Shown in pieces: positions 1-9,172 of a stretch of DNA of 64,000 nt. The notes under the pieces are model-generated. The model did not search any database. It saw only the letters and a list, made by a program, of their open reading frames with translations, and was not told where the DNA came from. The stretch's first letter is position 1; each line of letters opens with the position of its first letter. The DNA is from Alphaproteobacteria bacterium (GTDB lineage: Bacteria; Pseudomonadota; Alphaproteobacteria; Rhodospirillales; Rhodospirillaceae), in NCBI GenBank assembly GCA_003246625.1, contig QJZR01000002.1, positions 62,001 through 126,000 on the forward strand, read 5' to 3'. The position numbers and the translations under genes were made by a program.

Positions 1-1
1 C

Positions 2-379
2 CTCTGCCTGGCGATTCCGACGAACGCCCCCGGTGGCCTGGATGCCCGGGTTTCCCAGCACTTCGGCCACTGCGACGCCTTCACCCTGCTGGATTTTCGC
101 GATGGCCTGGTGGCCGGGGCGCGGGTGCTGGAGGTTCCCGCCCACCAACAGGGCGGCTGCATGGTGCCGGTGCGGCTGCTGGCCGACAACGGCGCCAGCG
201 CGGTGGCGGTGGCGGGGATCGGGCGGCGGCCGTTGCTCGGCTTCGTCGAGGTCGGCCTCAAGGTGTTTTCCAGCGACGGCCTGGACTCGGTGCGCGACGT
301 CGCGGCGGCGTGGATTTCGGGCAGCCTGCCCGAGTTCCTGGTCGACGACGTCTGCGGCGGCGGCGAGCATGCGGATTGA
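2..379 (+). CDS. NifX/NifB-C-terminal (dinitrogenase iron-molybdenum cofactor) family protein, 5' partial
   Basis: The frame is open from the window edge, so the start codon is missing. The visible 125 residues begin with LCLAIPTNAPGGLDARVSQH, followed by FGHCDAFTLLDF. This is the pattern that opens the NifX/NafY/NifB C-terminal fold (PF02579), in which a conserved HFG..F segment follows strand 1. The rest (VRLLADNGASAVAVAGIGRRPLLGF, then VGLKVF) matches the second half of the fold. Known members bind or carry FeMo-cofactor precursors, but orphan members occur outside nitrogen fixation. No other nif gene is visible, so nitrogen fixation cannot be concluded. The fold is fairly sure; the role is not. 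Confidence 0.75.
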   Translation, partial: LCLAIPTNAPGGLDARVSQHFGHCDAFTLLDFRDGLVAGARVLEVPAHQQGGCMVPVRLLADNGASAVAVAGIGRRPLLGFVEVGLKVFSSDGLDSVRDVAAAWISGSLPEFLVDDVCGGGEHAD

Positions 380-383
380 GGCC

Positions 384-411
384 TTAACTCTTACGTGTGC
401 CTGGATATTTT
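384..411 (+). promoter_or_regulatory. possible sigma-70 type promoter of the srf cluster
   Basis: TTAACT (384-389), 16 bases, then TATTTT (406-411), in a locally AT-rich stretch directly after the NifX-family stop and 73 bases before the first srf gene. The match is moderate, and the position is the reason for listing it. Confidence 0.3.
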
Positions 412-431
412 GACGGGAATCTGCTAATCCG

Positions 432-465
432 GCAGGGGTCGCTCCCGGATCGTCCGGGGGCCTGC
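432..465 (+). other. nested hairpin in the leader of the srf cluster
   Basis: Outer arms GCAGG (432-436) and CCTGC (461-465) enclose inner arms CCCGGA (444-449) and TCCGGG (453-458) with a TCG loop. It lies between the possible promoter and the first start codon. No T tract follows, so it is a leader structure rather than a canonical terminator. Confidence 0.35.
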
Positions 466-483
466 AACCGGTTCTCCTGAACG

Positions 484-2016
484 ATGTCTGCCGTTGTCCG
501 CGTCTGCCGCACCGAAGCGGGCCGTTTCGCCGCCGTCATGCCGGACGGTTCGCCGCTGCATGCCCGCCACAGTGAAATCGCCGCGCTGTTGCGCGCCGCC
601 CTGCCCGAAACCACGGCGCACCTGTTCGCCCGGCCGATGCCCGCCGCCGACGGCAAAAGCGTCGACTGGGTGACGCCGCTGCCCGGCCAGCCGGTGGCGT
701 TGACCGCCCTGCCGCGCGACGAACGCGCCGCGATCGAGAAATTGCTGGCTGAACGTCTGGCGGCGATTCGCGGTCTGGCGGGGCGCCTGCCGGACGCCGC
801 CGCCGCCGATTTGCTGCGCCGCGCTGCGGTCGATCCGGGGGCGGAGCAGGTCTACGCGTTGAACGGCCAGCCGGTGGTGGTCGGCTGGGGGCAGTCGGGG
901 CAGTTCGCCACGGTGCCGCCGGTGGTGCCGCCGGTGGCGCCCGCCGCCGCGCTGGCCGAGGCCGCGCCGCGCCGATCGTGGCTGCGCTGGCTTTTTTTGC
1001 TGCTGCTGTTGCTCGCCCTGGCCGCCGCCGCGCTGTTCCTGCTGCGCCGCTGCCAGGAACTGCCCTTCGGCGCCGAGCCTCCCGCCGTCGCCGACGACAA
1101 CCTGGACGACCTGCGCGCCAAGATCCGCGCGGCGGAGGACGAAATCCGCCGCCGTCTGGAACAGTGCGCGGTGCCCAAGGCCGAGGAACCGGTCCCGCCC
1201 GAACCCCAGCCCAAGGTCGAGGAACCGGCCCAGGCCGCGCCCGCGCCGCAACCGGAAAAGCCGGTGGCGCCCAAGGCGGAAAAGCCCAAGGCGGAGAAAC
1301 CCAAGGCAACGCCGCAGCCGCAGCCGGAAAAACCGAAAAAGACCGCCTGTCCGCCGAAGCGTCAGCCCTGGGAACAGCCCGAGGTGATGCTGATGCTGGA
1401 CGCTTCCGGCAGCATGCGTCTGCCCCGCGACATGGCGGATGCCGAGGCGGAGTCCCTGATCCGCCGCGCGATGCGGGGCGACCGGGGGGCGTTCGGCACC
1501 TTGCAGGGCTACCAGGGCGGCGCCGGTTCCCGCCTGGCGGCGGCGAAGACGGCGATGAAGGAAGTCGTCACTCAGATGCCGAAGGAGGTCGACCTCGGCC
1601 TGCTCGTCTTCGGCAAGTGCGAGGGCACCGACAACTACAACTTCTTCAAGGCGTCGCAGCGGTCCGCGCTGCTGGGGCAGGTGGACCGGATCAAGCCGGA
1701 ACAGGGCACCCCCCTGGCACGCGGTCTGGAACGCGCCGGCAACATGCTGGACGGGGTCAACGTGCCGGGGGTGATCGTCGTCGTCACCGATGGCGAGGAC
1801 AGCTGCCATGGCGACCCCTGCGCCGTCGCCAGGGCCTTGAAACAAAAGAAGCCGAACATCAAGATCAACGTCATCGGCGTCGGCGGCTCGGGCAAGGGCC
1901 GCTGCATGGCCGAGGCGACGGGGGGCAAGTTCGTCACGCCGCGTTCGGGCCAGTCCTGGAACGATCTTCTGATGCAGGCGACGGAGCAGCAGGCCCTGCC
2001 GCCGGGTTGCGAATAA
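484..2016 (+). CDS. SrfA-like membrane protein with C-terminal VWA domain
   Basis: 510 residues. Residues 1-140 form a soluble domain also found in the next gene; both contain VDW..P and a 'YALNGQPVV.GWG'-like motif. A Leu-rich transmembrane segment follows at about 164-188, ending RRC. Then come an acidic/coiled stretch, a Pro/Lys/Glu-rich linker (about 235-300) and a VWA domain opening with LDASGSM, the DxSxS metal site at about residue 306. The VWA domain is therefore on the other side of the membrane from the N-terminal domain, probably periplasmic. The first gene of the SrfABC cluster. SrfA-type proteins sit beside srfB/srfC in enterobacteria and have no assigned biochemistry. The VWA fusion is the odd feature. 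The assignment rests on position and on similarity to its neighbour. Confidence 0.7.
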   Translation: MSAVVRVCRTEAGRFAAVMPDGSPLHARHSEIAALLRAALPETTAHLFARPMPAADGKSVDWVTPLPGQPVALTALPRDERAAIEKLLAERLAAIRGLAGRLPDAAAADLLRRAAVDPGAEQVYALNGQPVVVGWGQSGQFATVPPVVPPVAPAAALAEAAPRRSWLRWLFLLLLLLALAAAALFLLRRCQELPFGAEPPAVADDNLDDLRAKIRAAEDEIRRRLEQCAVPKAEEPVPPEPQPKVEEPAQAAPAPQPEKPVAPKAEKPKAEKPKATPQPQPEKPKKTACPPKRQPWEQPEVMLMLDASGSMRLPRDMADAEAESLIRRAMRGDRGAFGTLQGYQGGAGSRLAAAKTAMKEVVTQMPKEVDLGLLVFGKCEGTDNYNFFKASQRSALLGQVDRIKPEQGTPLARGLERAGNMLDGVNVPGVIVVVTDGEDSCHGDPCAVARALKQKKPNIKINVIGVGGSGKGRCMAEATGGKFVTPRSGQSWNDLLMQATEQQALPPGCE

Positions 2017-2044
2017 CCGCTGGGGAAAAGGATTCGATCCGATC

Positions 2045-3439
2045 ATGCAGAGCCGTACCACCGCTTCCGGGCCTTTGCTGCGTTCCGCCGGGCTGCGTGA
2101 ATACGACGCCCTGGGCAATATCGGTCGCCCGGTGATCGACTCCGCGCCGCAGTTGCGCGCCACCATCCGCCGCCAACTGGGCGAGGACGTCGCCGCGATG
2201 CTGGCGGTGCCCCAGGTCAACGAGGCGGGGGACGCGGTGGACTGGTACGCCCCGGGCGGCACGCTGGTGGTGCCGTGGTCGTCCGCCGCCGCCGACGAAC
2301 GCGAGGCGATGCGCGTGCAGATGCAGGCGGCGCGGGAACGGGTGATCGCGCACGGCGCGTCGCTGGCCGAGCAGTTGCGCAACCGTCCCGCCGCGTCCGC
2401 CGCCGACGACTTCGAGGTCTACGCGCGGCTGCTGCCCCTGGTCATGCGCATCCCCGACGAAAGCCACATCTACGCGGTGGACGGCAAGCCGGTGCTGACC
2501 TTCTGGGGCTTCGCCAACCCGCGCCAGCCGGATCTCGACGTCATCCGCGACCTGCGGCCGCCCACGGCGGCGGTGCCGCCGGTGGCCGCCCCGGCGGCCG
2601 CGCCGCTGGCGGCGGTGGCGGCGCATCGGTCGTGGCGCTGGCTGTGGTGGCTGCTGTTGCCGCTGTTCGGTTTGGCGCTGCTGCTGTTCTTCCTGCGCTC
2701 CTGCCAGCCCGCGCTGCTGCCCGACGCCCTGCGTCCGGTTCTGCCGGACGTGGCGCTGCCCGGCGTGTCGGTGCCCGAGGTCAAGGTTCCCGGCGTGATC
2801 GTGCCCGGCGGCATGGTTTCCGGCGGCACGGTTTCGGGTGGGACCGTCGTCGGCGGCGCGGATGCGGCCGCCGCTTCCCCCGCCGACGCGGCGTCGTCGC
2901 CACAGGGGGAAACCCCGGTGCCGCCGCAGGCGGACGCGGCAAAGTCCGACACGCCGTCGTCGCCGCAGGGCGACAACGCCGCCGCGACGCCGCCGCAGCC
3001 GGAAACCCCGTCCTCGCCGCAGGACGACAAGGCCGGAACGCCGCCGCAGGCGAACGCGCCGGACAAGGGCTCTCCCCTGATCATTCCGCCGCAGGCGGCG
3101 GCGGCGAACGACCCGTCGTTCCTCAACGGCAAATGGAATTCGACCAGCGGCCTGATGGACGGGCGCACCGGCCTGCCGGTGACCATGGAGCAGGAATTCA
3201 AGAACGGTAAGGGCAAGACCACCATCCGCCGCGGCGACGGCACGGTGTGCGTCGGCACCAACACCGCGACGATGCAGGGCGGCAAGCTGGTGATCGTCGG
3301 CGACGCCGACGCCAAGTGCAGCGACGGCTCGCACTATGGTCAGACGCGGGTGGAATGCCAGCCCGGCAAGGACGGCCGGGCGGTGTGCGCCGGCAAGCAG
3401 GCCAACGGTCCGGATTATTCGGTGGACATGCGGCGTTAG
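2045..3439 (+). CDS. srfA: SrfA-family membrane protein
   Basis: 464 residues, starting 28 bases after the previous gene. The N-terminal domain (about 1-165) is a paralogue of the preceding protein: it shares VDWYAPGG and IYAVDGKPVLTFWGF. One transmembrane helix lies at about 195-219 (WRWLWWLLLPLFGLALLLFF) and ends in RSC. A long Pro/Ala/Ser linker with repeated SSPQ and PPQA units covers 270-350. The last 100 residues form a compact Cys-containing domain beginning NGKWNSTSGL. This layout (soluble domain, helix, disordered linker, small C-terminal domain) and the place before srfB fit SrfA. In Salmonella the srf genes were named as SsrB-regulated factors. Molecular role unknown. Confidence 0.7.
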   Translation: MQSRTTASGPLLRSAGLREYDALGNIGRPVIDSAPQLRATIRRQLGEDVAAMLAVPQVNEAGDAVDWYAPGGTLVVPWSSAAADEREAMRVQMQAARERVIAHGASLAEQLRNRPAASAADDFEVYARLLPLVMRIPDESHIYAVDGKPVLTFWGFANPRQPDLDVIRDLRPPTAAVPPVAAPAAAPLAAVAAHRSWRWLWWLLLPLFGLALLLFFLRSCQPALLPDALRPVLPDVALPGVSVPEVKVPGVIVPGGMVSGGTVSGGTVVGGADAAAASPADAASSPQGETPVPPQADAAKSDTPSSPQGDNAAATPPQPETPSSPQDDKAGTPPQANAPDKGSPLIIPPQAAAANDPSFLNGKWNSTSGLMDGRTGLPVTMEQEFKNGKGKTTIRRGDGTVCVGTNTATMQGGKLVIVGDADAKCSDGSHYGQTRVECQPGKDGRAVCAGKQANGPDYSVDMRR

Positions 3440-3496
3440 GATGGAAACCATGACAGCCGGGCGCATCGCGCGCGGCGGGGCACGGGGCGGACAGAC

Positions 3497-6490
3497 ATGC
3501 TGGTGAAACTTATCCGGTTCGAAGACGAAGCGACCCTGATCATGAGCTCGGGCGTCCAGTTCATGGACTTCGGCCTGAGCCTCGATCCGAGGAAGGAGGA
3601 ACCTGGCCAGTTCATGCGCCGGACCGACGGCTTCTCCTCGCCGATCCGCCTGGATTACGACGCGGCGGCGGACCGTTACCTCGACCCCGACAGCCGCGCC
3701 AGGGTTTCCCCCGCCGCCGACCTGGAAACCCCGCTCGCCGAAAGCCTGGACCTGTTCGCCGACGTCTGGCTGCCGGTGCCCTTCCTGCGGCAGCAGGCGG
3801 GGGCCTTCGCGCAGGGACCGCGCAACTGGGCGCGGGCGCGCATCGTCCCCCTGGCCCCCGGCGAGGACGCCGAAAACGGCCACACCCACCGTATCGTCCT
3901 GGCCTTCGACACCGCGGTGTCCGGCGACGACGTGGCGGGGGCGGCCTATCTGTCGCCGACCCTGGCCGACGTCAACGGCGGGGCGAAGTTCGCCCTTTCC
4001 TGCCGAGGGGCGGGCCTGGGCTGGTTCCTCGACCAGCCGTGGGTCGAGGGCTGGCTGCAAGAGCTGTTCACCGAGGCGGCGACGCGCCTGCGCCTCGACG
4101 ACGACGAAATCGCCGCGGCGATCGCCGCCAAGCGGCACTTCGCCCATTACCTCAACCTGTTGTGGCTGCTGGGGGAAAAGGTCCGTCCGCCGCGCCTGAA
4201 GATCCTCTCCAACCGGCCCGACGACATGCACAAGCCGATCGCCGTCGACATGGTGCTGGACGTCGGCAACTCGCGCACCTGCGGCATCCTGGTCGAGGAC
4301 CACCCGCAGGAAGGCAACGGCCTGTCCACCCGCTACGAGCTGGAACTGCGCGACCTGGGCCATCCCTACCGCGTCTACGCCGAGCCCTTCGAAAGCCGCG
4401 TCGAATTCGCCGAGGCGACCTTCGGCAAGGTGGATTTCTCGGGCAAAAGCGGCCGCAACGACGCCTTCCTCTGGCCGACCATCGCCCGCGTCGGGGCCGA
4501 GGCGACGCGCCTGGCGGCGCGGCGGCGCGGCACCGAGGGCGCGACCGGCCTGTCCAGCCCCAAGCGCTACCTCTGGGACGAAAAGCGCTTCGAACCGGGC
4601 TGGCGCTTCAACGACAGCTTCAACAAGGCGGAGACCGAGCCCCTGGCCACCGCGTCGCCCTTCGGCGACCTGATCAACGAAACCGGCGACGCCCTGTTCG
4701 CCCTGGACCCGGACCAGCAGATCCAGGTGTTCGTGCCGCACTACGCGCGCAGTTCCCTGATGACCTTCATGCTGTCGGAAATCCTGGTGCAGGCGCTGAA
4801 CCAGATGAACAGCCCCAGCCAGCGCATGAAGATGTCGCACGCCAACCTGCCGCGCCAGTTGCGCACGGTGATCCTGACCGTGCCGCCGTCGATGCCGCTG
4901 CCCGAACGGCAGATCTTCGAGGAACGGATGCGCCAGGCGATCGGCCTGGTGTGGAAGGCCTATGGCTGGCACGCGCCGGACCTGAACATCGAAACCGCCG
5001 AGGACCGCGCCGCCGCCTGGCCGCCGCTGCCCGGCTATCACGCCCGCTGGGACGAGGCCACCTGCGCCCAGGCGGTCTATCTGTATTCCGAGGCGGTGAA
5101 CCGCTTCGGCGGCCGGGCGGAGGAATTCTTCCGCGCCGTCGGCCACGCTGAGGGCGAGGACGCGGGGCGCAAGCTGCGCGTCGCCTCGATCGACGTCGGC
5201 GGCGGCACCTCCGACCTGGTGATCTGCGACTATCGCCTCGACGCCGGGCGGGGCGGCAACGTCTCGATCCTGCCCGAGCAGATCTTCCGCGACGGCTTCA
5301 AGGTGGCGGGCGACGACATCGTCCACGACGTCATCGTCAAGCTGGTGGTGCCGCGCCTGCGCGAGGCCCTGGTCGAACATGGGGTGCGCGACCCCGATCC
5401 GCTGCTCTCCACCCTGATCGGCTCCGAACCCGGCATCGTTCAGGACATGGTGCTGCGCCAGCAACTGACCCTGCAGATACTGCATCCGCTGGGGTTGGCG
5501 TTGCTCAAGGCGTACGAGCTCTACGACCCGATCGCCGGGGCCGACACCCTGAGCAAGACCTTCGCCGAGGCGCTGGCCGGGCGCGAGGCCCCCTCGGCCG
5601 AGGTGCTGGCCTATTTCGCCAACGGGGTGCGCCGCGCCGCGCCCGGGGTGACCGCCGATTTCGACCTGATGGCGGTGCGCCTGCCCTTCGACATGGCGGC
5701 GATGCACGCCCTGTTCGTCAACGACAAGATGGAAATCGGGCGGACCATCCGTTCGCTGTGCGAGGTGGTCTACCTGCACGATTGCGACGTCCTGCTGCTG
5801 ACCGGGCGGCCGACCTGCCTGCCCGGGGTGCAGGCGCTGTTCCGCGGCTTCCTGTCGCTGCCGCCGGACCGGGTGCTGCCGATGCACCACTACCGCACCG
5901 GCAACTGGTATCCCTTCCATCGCGGCGGCCGCATCGAGGACCCCAAGACCACCGCCGCGGTGGGCGCCATGCTGTGCGTGCTGGGGCAGGGGCGGATTCC
6001 CAATTTCTTCTTCCACTCCAACACCTTCCGCAGCTACTCGACGGTCCGCTACATCGGCCTTCTCGACCAGAACATGACGATCAAGGACGAGGACGTCTAT
6101 TACGGCGAGGTCAAGCTGGACGACCCCGAATACACCTTCCCCGAGGACGTCGGGTTCGAGGTACGCGGCCGCATGGTGCTGGGCTTCCGCCAGTTGCCGG
6201 TGGCGCGCTGGGGGGGCAGCCCGCTTTATCTGATCGACTTCGCGGGCGGCGACGACAACAAGGCGCGCAAGGCGGTCTATGGCGGCAAGGACGGCGGTTC
6301 GGTGCTCAAGGTCAGGCTCCAGCGCAGGATCTCGAAGAAGATGGAGCGCATGGAATTCGCCGAGGTGGCGCTGGCCGACGGTTCCGGCCCGGTTCCGAAA
6401 AACGCCCTGACCATCAGCCTGTTCACCCTGCCCACCTTCGGCGCGGGCGAACAGAGCCATTGGCTCGACACCGGCAGCATCATCCGTTGA
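3497..6490 (+). CDS. srfB: SrfB family protein, actin/Hsp70-fold ATPase-like
   Basis: 997 residues, the usual size for SrfB (PF07520). The sequence carries the nucleotide-binding signatures of the actin/Hsp70/sugar-kinase fold: phosphate-1 motif LDVGNSRTCG (Asp near 255), phosphate-2 motif IDVGGGTSDLVICDY (near 566) and an adenosine-type motif LLLTGRPTCLPG (near 767). I infer that it binds and perhaps hydrolyses ATP in the cytoplasm. No signal peptide or membrane helix is seen. ATG at 3497 was chosen because the residues that follow read directly into the family domain. It sits between srfA and srfC, as in enterobacterial srfABC, and ends 17 bases before srfC. Substrate or partner unknown. 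Confidence 0.88.
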   Translation: MLVKLIRFEDEATLIMSSGVQFMDFGLSLDPRKEEPGQFMRRTDGFSSPIRLDYDAAADRYLDPDSRARVSPAADLETPLAESLDLFADVWLPVPFLRQQAGAFAQGPRNWARARIVPLAPGEDAENGHTHRIVLAFDTAVSGDDVAGAAYLSPTLADVNGGAKFALSCRGAGLGWFLDQPWVEGWLQELFTEAATRLRLDDDEIAAAIAAKRHFAHYLNLLWLLGEKVRPPRLKILSNRPDDMHKPIAVDMVLDVGNSRTCGILVEDHPQEGNGLSTRYELELRDLGHPYRVYAEPFESRVEFAEATFGKVDFSGKSGRNDAFLWPTIARVGAEATRLAARRRGTEGATGLSSPKRYLWDEKRFEPGWRFNDSFNKAETEPLATASPFGDLINETGDALFALDPDQQIQVFVPHYARSSLMTFMLSEILVQALNQMNSPSQRMKMSHANLPRQLRTVILTVPPSMPLPERQIFEERMRQAIGLVWKAYGWHAPDLNIETAEDRAAAWPPLPGYHARWDEATCAQAVYLYSEAVNRFGGRAEEFFRAVGHAEGEDAGRKLRVASIDVGGGTSDLVICDYRLDAGRGGNVSILPEQIFRDGFKVAGDDIVHDVIVKLVVPRLREALVEHGVRDPDPLLSTLIGSEPGIVQDMVLRQQLTLQILHPLGLALLKAYELYDPIAGADTLSKTFAEALAGREAPSAEVLAYFANGVRRAAPGVTADFDLMAVRLPFDMAAMHALFVNDKMEIGRTIRSLCEVVYLHDCDVLLLTGRPTCLPGVQALFRGFLSLPPDRVLPMHHYRTGNWYPFHRGGRIEDPKTTAAVGAMLCVLGQGRIPNFFFHSNTFRSYSTVRYIGLLDQNMTIKDEDVYYGEVKLDDPEYTFPEDVGFEVRGRMVLGFRQLPVARWGGSPLYLIDFAGGDDNKARKAVYGGKDGGSVLKVRLQRRISKKMERMEFAEVALADGSGPVPKNALTISLFTLPTFGAGEQSHWLDTGSIIR

Positions 6491-6507
6491 ACAGGAGGAC
6501 GGACGTC

Positions 6508-9168
6508 GTGACCATTACTCCAGAACGACTGATCGGGCGATGCGCGGCGACGGTCGCCGGGACGCAGGCGGCGGAAGCCTGGGTGGCGGACGCCCGCGCC
6601 GACAGCGAAAGCCTGGACCGCAGCGCCGACGGCCTGGTCGAACGCCTGCGCCGCACCCGTATCCAGGCGCGGCGCCTGGGCGCGGCGGCGGGGCGGCCGA
6701 TGGCGGTGGGCTTCTTCGGCCTGTCGCAGGCGGGCAAGTCGTACTTGATTTCCGCCCTGGCGCGCGGCACCGACGGCAGCCTGGAAACCCTGATGGACGG
6801 CGAACGGCTGAACTTCATCAGCCACATCAACCCGCCCGGCGGCGGCAAGGAGGCGACCGGCATCGTCACCCGCTTCACCCGCCAGCCGGTGCAGGGTCCG
6901 GCGGGTTTTCCGGTGGCGCTGTCCCTGCTGTCCGAGGCCGACCTGATCAAGATCATCGGCAACACCTATTTCCTCGACTTCGACCGCGAGAAACGGGAAG
7001 ACAACCTCGACGCCGACCGTCTGCTCGCCCATCTGGCGCCCTTCGCCAAGCTGGCGCGCGACCGCGACGCGGGCGGGCTTTCCGCCGACGACGTGGTCGA
7101 CGTCATGGACTACTTCAAGAAACGCTTCCCCTCGTCGATGGAGGTGTTCGCCGCCAACTTCTGGAAGGTGGCGACGCAGCTGGCCCCCCGGCTGGCGCCG
7201 CGCGAACGGGCGGAACTCTTCTCGCCGCTTTGGGGCGGGGTGGAGGAACTTACCGCCGCCTACGTGCGCCTGCAGGGCGGGCTCTCCCGCCTGGGCCACG
7301 CCGCCAACGCGCACGCCGAGCTGGCCGCCCTGGTCAAGCCGGACGGGGCGGGCGGCTATACCCAGGCCGACAGCATCATGAACGTCGACATGCTGGCCCG
7401 CCTGGGCCGCGACGACGCCGATCTGGTCAACGTCGCGCCGGTGATCGACGGCGAGGTGCGGTCCTCGGTGGGGATTCCGCGTTCGCTGCTGGCGGCCCTC
7501 GCCCGCGAGATGAGCTTCGTTCTCGCCGAGCCGCCGCAGGCCCGCCTGCTGGAGACCGTCGACCTGCTTGACTTCCCCGGCTATCGCGGCCGCCTCAAGG
7601 TCGGCAACCTCAAGGAAGTGGCGGAACGCCTGGAAGGGCGCGACCCGGTGGCGGAACTGATCCTGCGCGGCAAGGTCGCCTATCTGTTCGAACGCTACAC
7701 CGACGACCAGGAAATGAACGTCCTGGTGATGTGCACCCCCTGCCACAAGCAGTCCGACGTGCAGGACATCGGCGGCGCGCTGACCGAATGGATCGCCTCC
7801 ACCCAGGGCGAAACGCCGGAAATCCGCGCCGCGCGCCGCCCCGGCCTGGTCTGGGCGCTGACCATGTTCGACATGCGCCTGACCCCCAAGCCCGACGAGA
7901 CCGAGGATTTGATCCGCAACGGCTGGCTGGGAATGATGAAGCTGGCCCTGCTGGAAAAGTTCGAACAGTTCGAATGGGTCAACAAGTGGACCCCGGACAA
8001 ACCCTTCGACAACCTGTTCCTGGTGCGCAAGCCGGGGATGGCGGCGGGGGTGATCCGCACCGACGGGCGCCGCGAGACCGAGATCGAGCCCAGCCAGACC
8101 GAGCGCATGGCCCTGCTGCGCCGGACCTTCGTCGCCGACCCCACGGTGAACAAGCACATCGCCGACCCGGCGGCGTCCTGGGACGCGATGATGGCGCTGG
8201 ACGACGGCGGCATGGCGGCCCTGGTCGCCTATCTGGAGGACGTGGCGAAGCCCGAGGTGAAGTTCTCGCGCATCGCCGAACGGGTGGACACCTTGGTCCG
8301 CCGCCTGATCGACGGCGACCTGGGCGCCTATCGCTTCCGCGAGGGCGAGGACGCCCTCAAGGAAAAGCAGGACATCGCCAAACGGGTCACCGCCGCCCTG
8401 GCCGCGCGGCCCTTCATGCTGGGCGAACTGCTGTCCCTGATGCAGCCGCCGCTGGAACACCTGCGCGGCCTCTACCTCAGCAGCGAGGAGGCGGAGCAGG
8501 ACGAGGAAACCCAGGCGCCCGGTCTGGGCGGCGGCTTCATCAGCCTGGACCTGGAAGTGCCGCTCGCCGACGCGTTGCCGGTGGCCGAGGCGGTGCCGGA
8601 AAACCGGGCGGCGCGGGCCTTCGCCCGGGCGCTGCTGTCGGACTGGCAGGCGCGTCTGCGCGGCCTGCCGCGCAACGCCGACGTGGTGCGCTTCCTGCAA
8701 ATGCCGGAAAAGGAACTGGAAGACCTGGTGAAGGAGGTGATCTCCGGCGCCGGGCGCCTGAAGGTGGAGAGCCGCCTGGTCGAGCTTCTGCGCGAGGCGG
8801 AGGACCGCTCCGGCACCACCCGGGCGCGGTTGGCCGACCAGCAGGCGCTGGTGGCGCGGGCCGCCATCGCCGAATATGTCGATACCCTGGGGCTCGGCGA
8901 CCAGCCCCTGGAGAAACGGCCGAAATCCAGCCGGATTCCCAATCACCGGCTGTTCGAGCCGCCGCCCGAGGCGAAGCCGTTCACCCTTTCCGAACGCCCC
9001 TTGAACTATCCGGCGATCCGCATCTGCGACTGGATGGATGCCTTCGCCGTGGCGGCGATCGAAAATATCGGCCAGGACGAGGGACGCGAAATCAGCCTGG
9101 AACAGAGCCGCCGCCTGGACGACATCCTCAAGGGGGTCGAGGCGGGCGGACAAGCGGAGGCAAGGTAA
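6508..9168 (+). CDS. srfC: SrfC family P-loop protein (putative virulence factor)
   Basis: 886 residues from a GTG start preceded by AGGAGG (6492-6497). The reading frame is open much further upstream, but that part lies antiphase over srfB. A P-loop GLSQAGKS is at 71-78 and a Walker B/G3-like DLLDFPG at about 352-358, so this is a P-loop NTPase with GTPase or dynamin-like features. The long C-terminal half is helical and rich in charged residues. SrfC proteins (PF10139) accompany SrfB. The pair of an actin/Hsp70-fold ATPase and a large P-loop protein suggests a cytoplasmic energy-using complex, which is inference. Ends 4 bases before the next gene, so translation is probably coupled. Confidence 0.85.
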   Translation: MTITPERLIGRCAATVAGTQAAEAWVADARADSESLDRSADGLVERLRRTRIQARRLGAAAGRPMAVGFFGLSQAGKSYLISALARGTDGSLETLMDGERLNFISHINPPGGGKEATGIVTRFTRQPVQGPAGFPVALSLLSEADLIKIIGNTYFLDFDREKREDNLDADRLLAHLAPFAKLARDRDAGGLSADDVVDVMDYFKKRFPSSMEVFAANFWKVATQLAPRLAPRERAELFSPLWGGVEELTAAYVRLQGGLSRLGHAANAHAELAALVKPDGAGGYTQADSIMNVDMLARLGRDDADLVNVAPVIDGEVRSSVGIPRSLLAALAREMSFVLAEPPQARLLETVDLLDFPGYRGRLKVGNLKEVAERLEGRDPVAELILRGKVAYLFERYTDDQEMNVLVMCTPCHKQSDVQDIGGALTEWIASTQGETPEIRAARRPGLVWALTMFDMRLTPKPDETEDLIRNGWLGMMKLALLEKFEQFEWVNKWTPDKPFDNLFLVRKPGMAAGVIRTDGRRETEIEPSQTERMALLRRTFVADPTVNKHIADPAASWDAMMALDDGGMAALVAYLEDVAKPEVKFSRIAERVDTLVRRLIDGDLGAYRFREGEDALKEKQDIAKRVTAALAARPFMLGELLSLMQPPLEHLRGLYLSSEEAEQDEETQAPGLGGGFISLDLEVPLADALPVAEAVPENRAARAFARALLSDWQARLRGLPRNADVVRFLQMPEKELEDLVKEVISGAGRLKVESRLVELLREAEDRSGTTRARLADQQALVARAAIAEYVDTLGLGDQPLEKRPKSSRIPNHRLFEPPPEAKPFTLSERPLNYPAIRICDWMDAFAVAAIENIGQDEGREISLEQSRRLDDILKGVEAGGQAEAR

Positions 9169-9172
9169 GGTC

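Noticed and set aside
2-379. Nitrogen-fixation gene cluster
   Set aside because: A single partial NifX-family protein with no other nif gene is not enough; orphan members are common.
1934-6460. 1508-codon minus-strand open frame opposite srfA/srfB
   Set aside because: Its composition is that of antisense codon positions in GC-rich DNA, it has no motif, and it lies over well-supported plus-strand genes.
5758-6507. 250-codon upstream extension of srfC
   Set aside because: It overlaps srfB out of frame; GTG 6508 with AGGAGG is the natural start.
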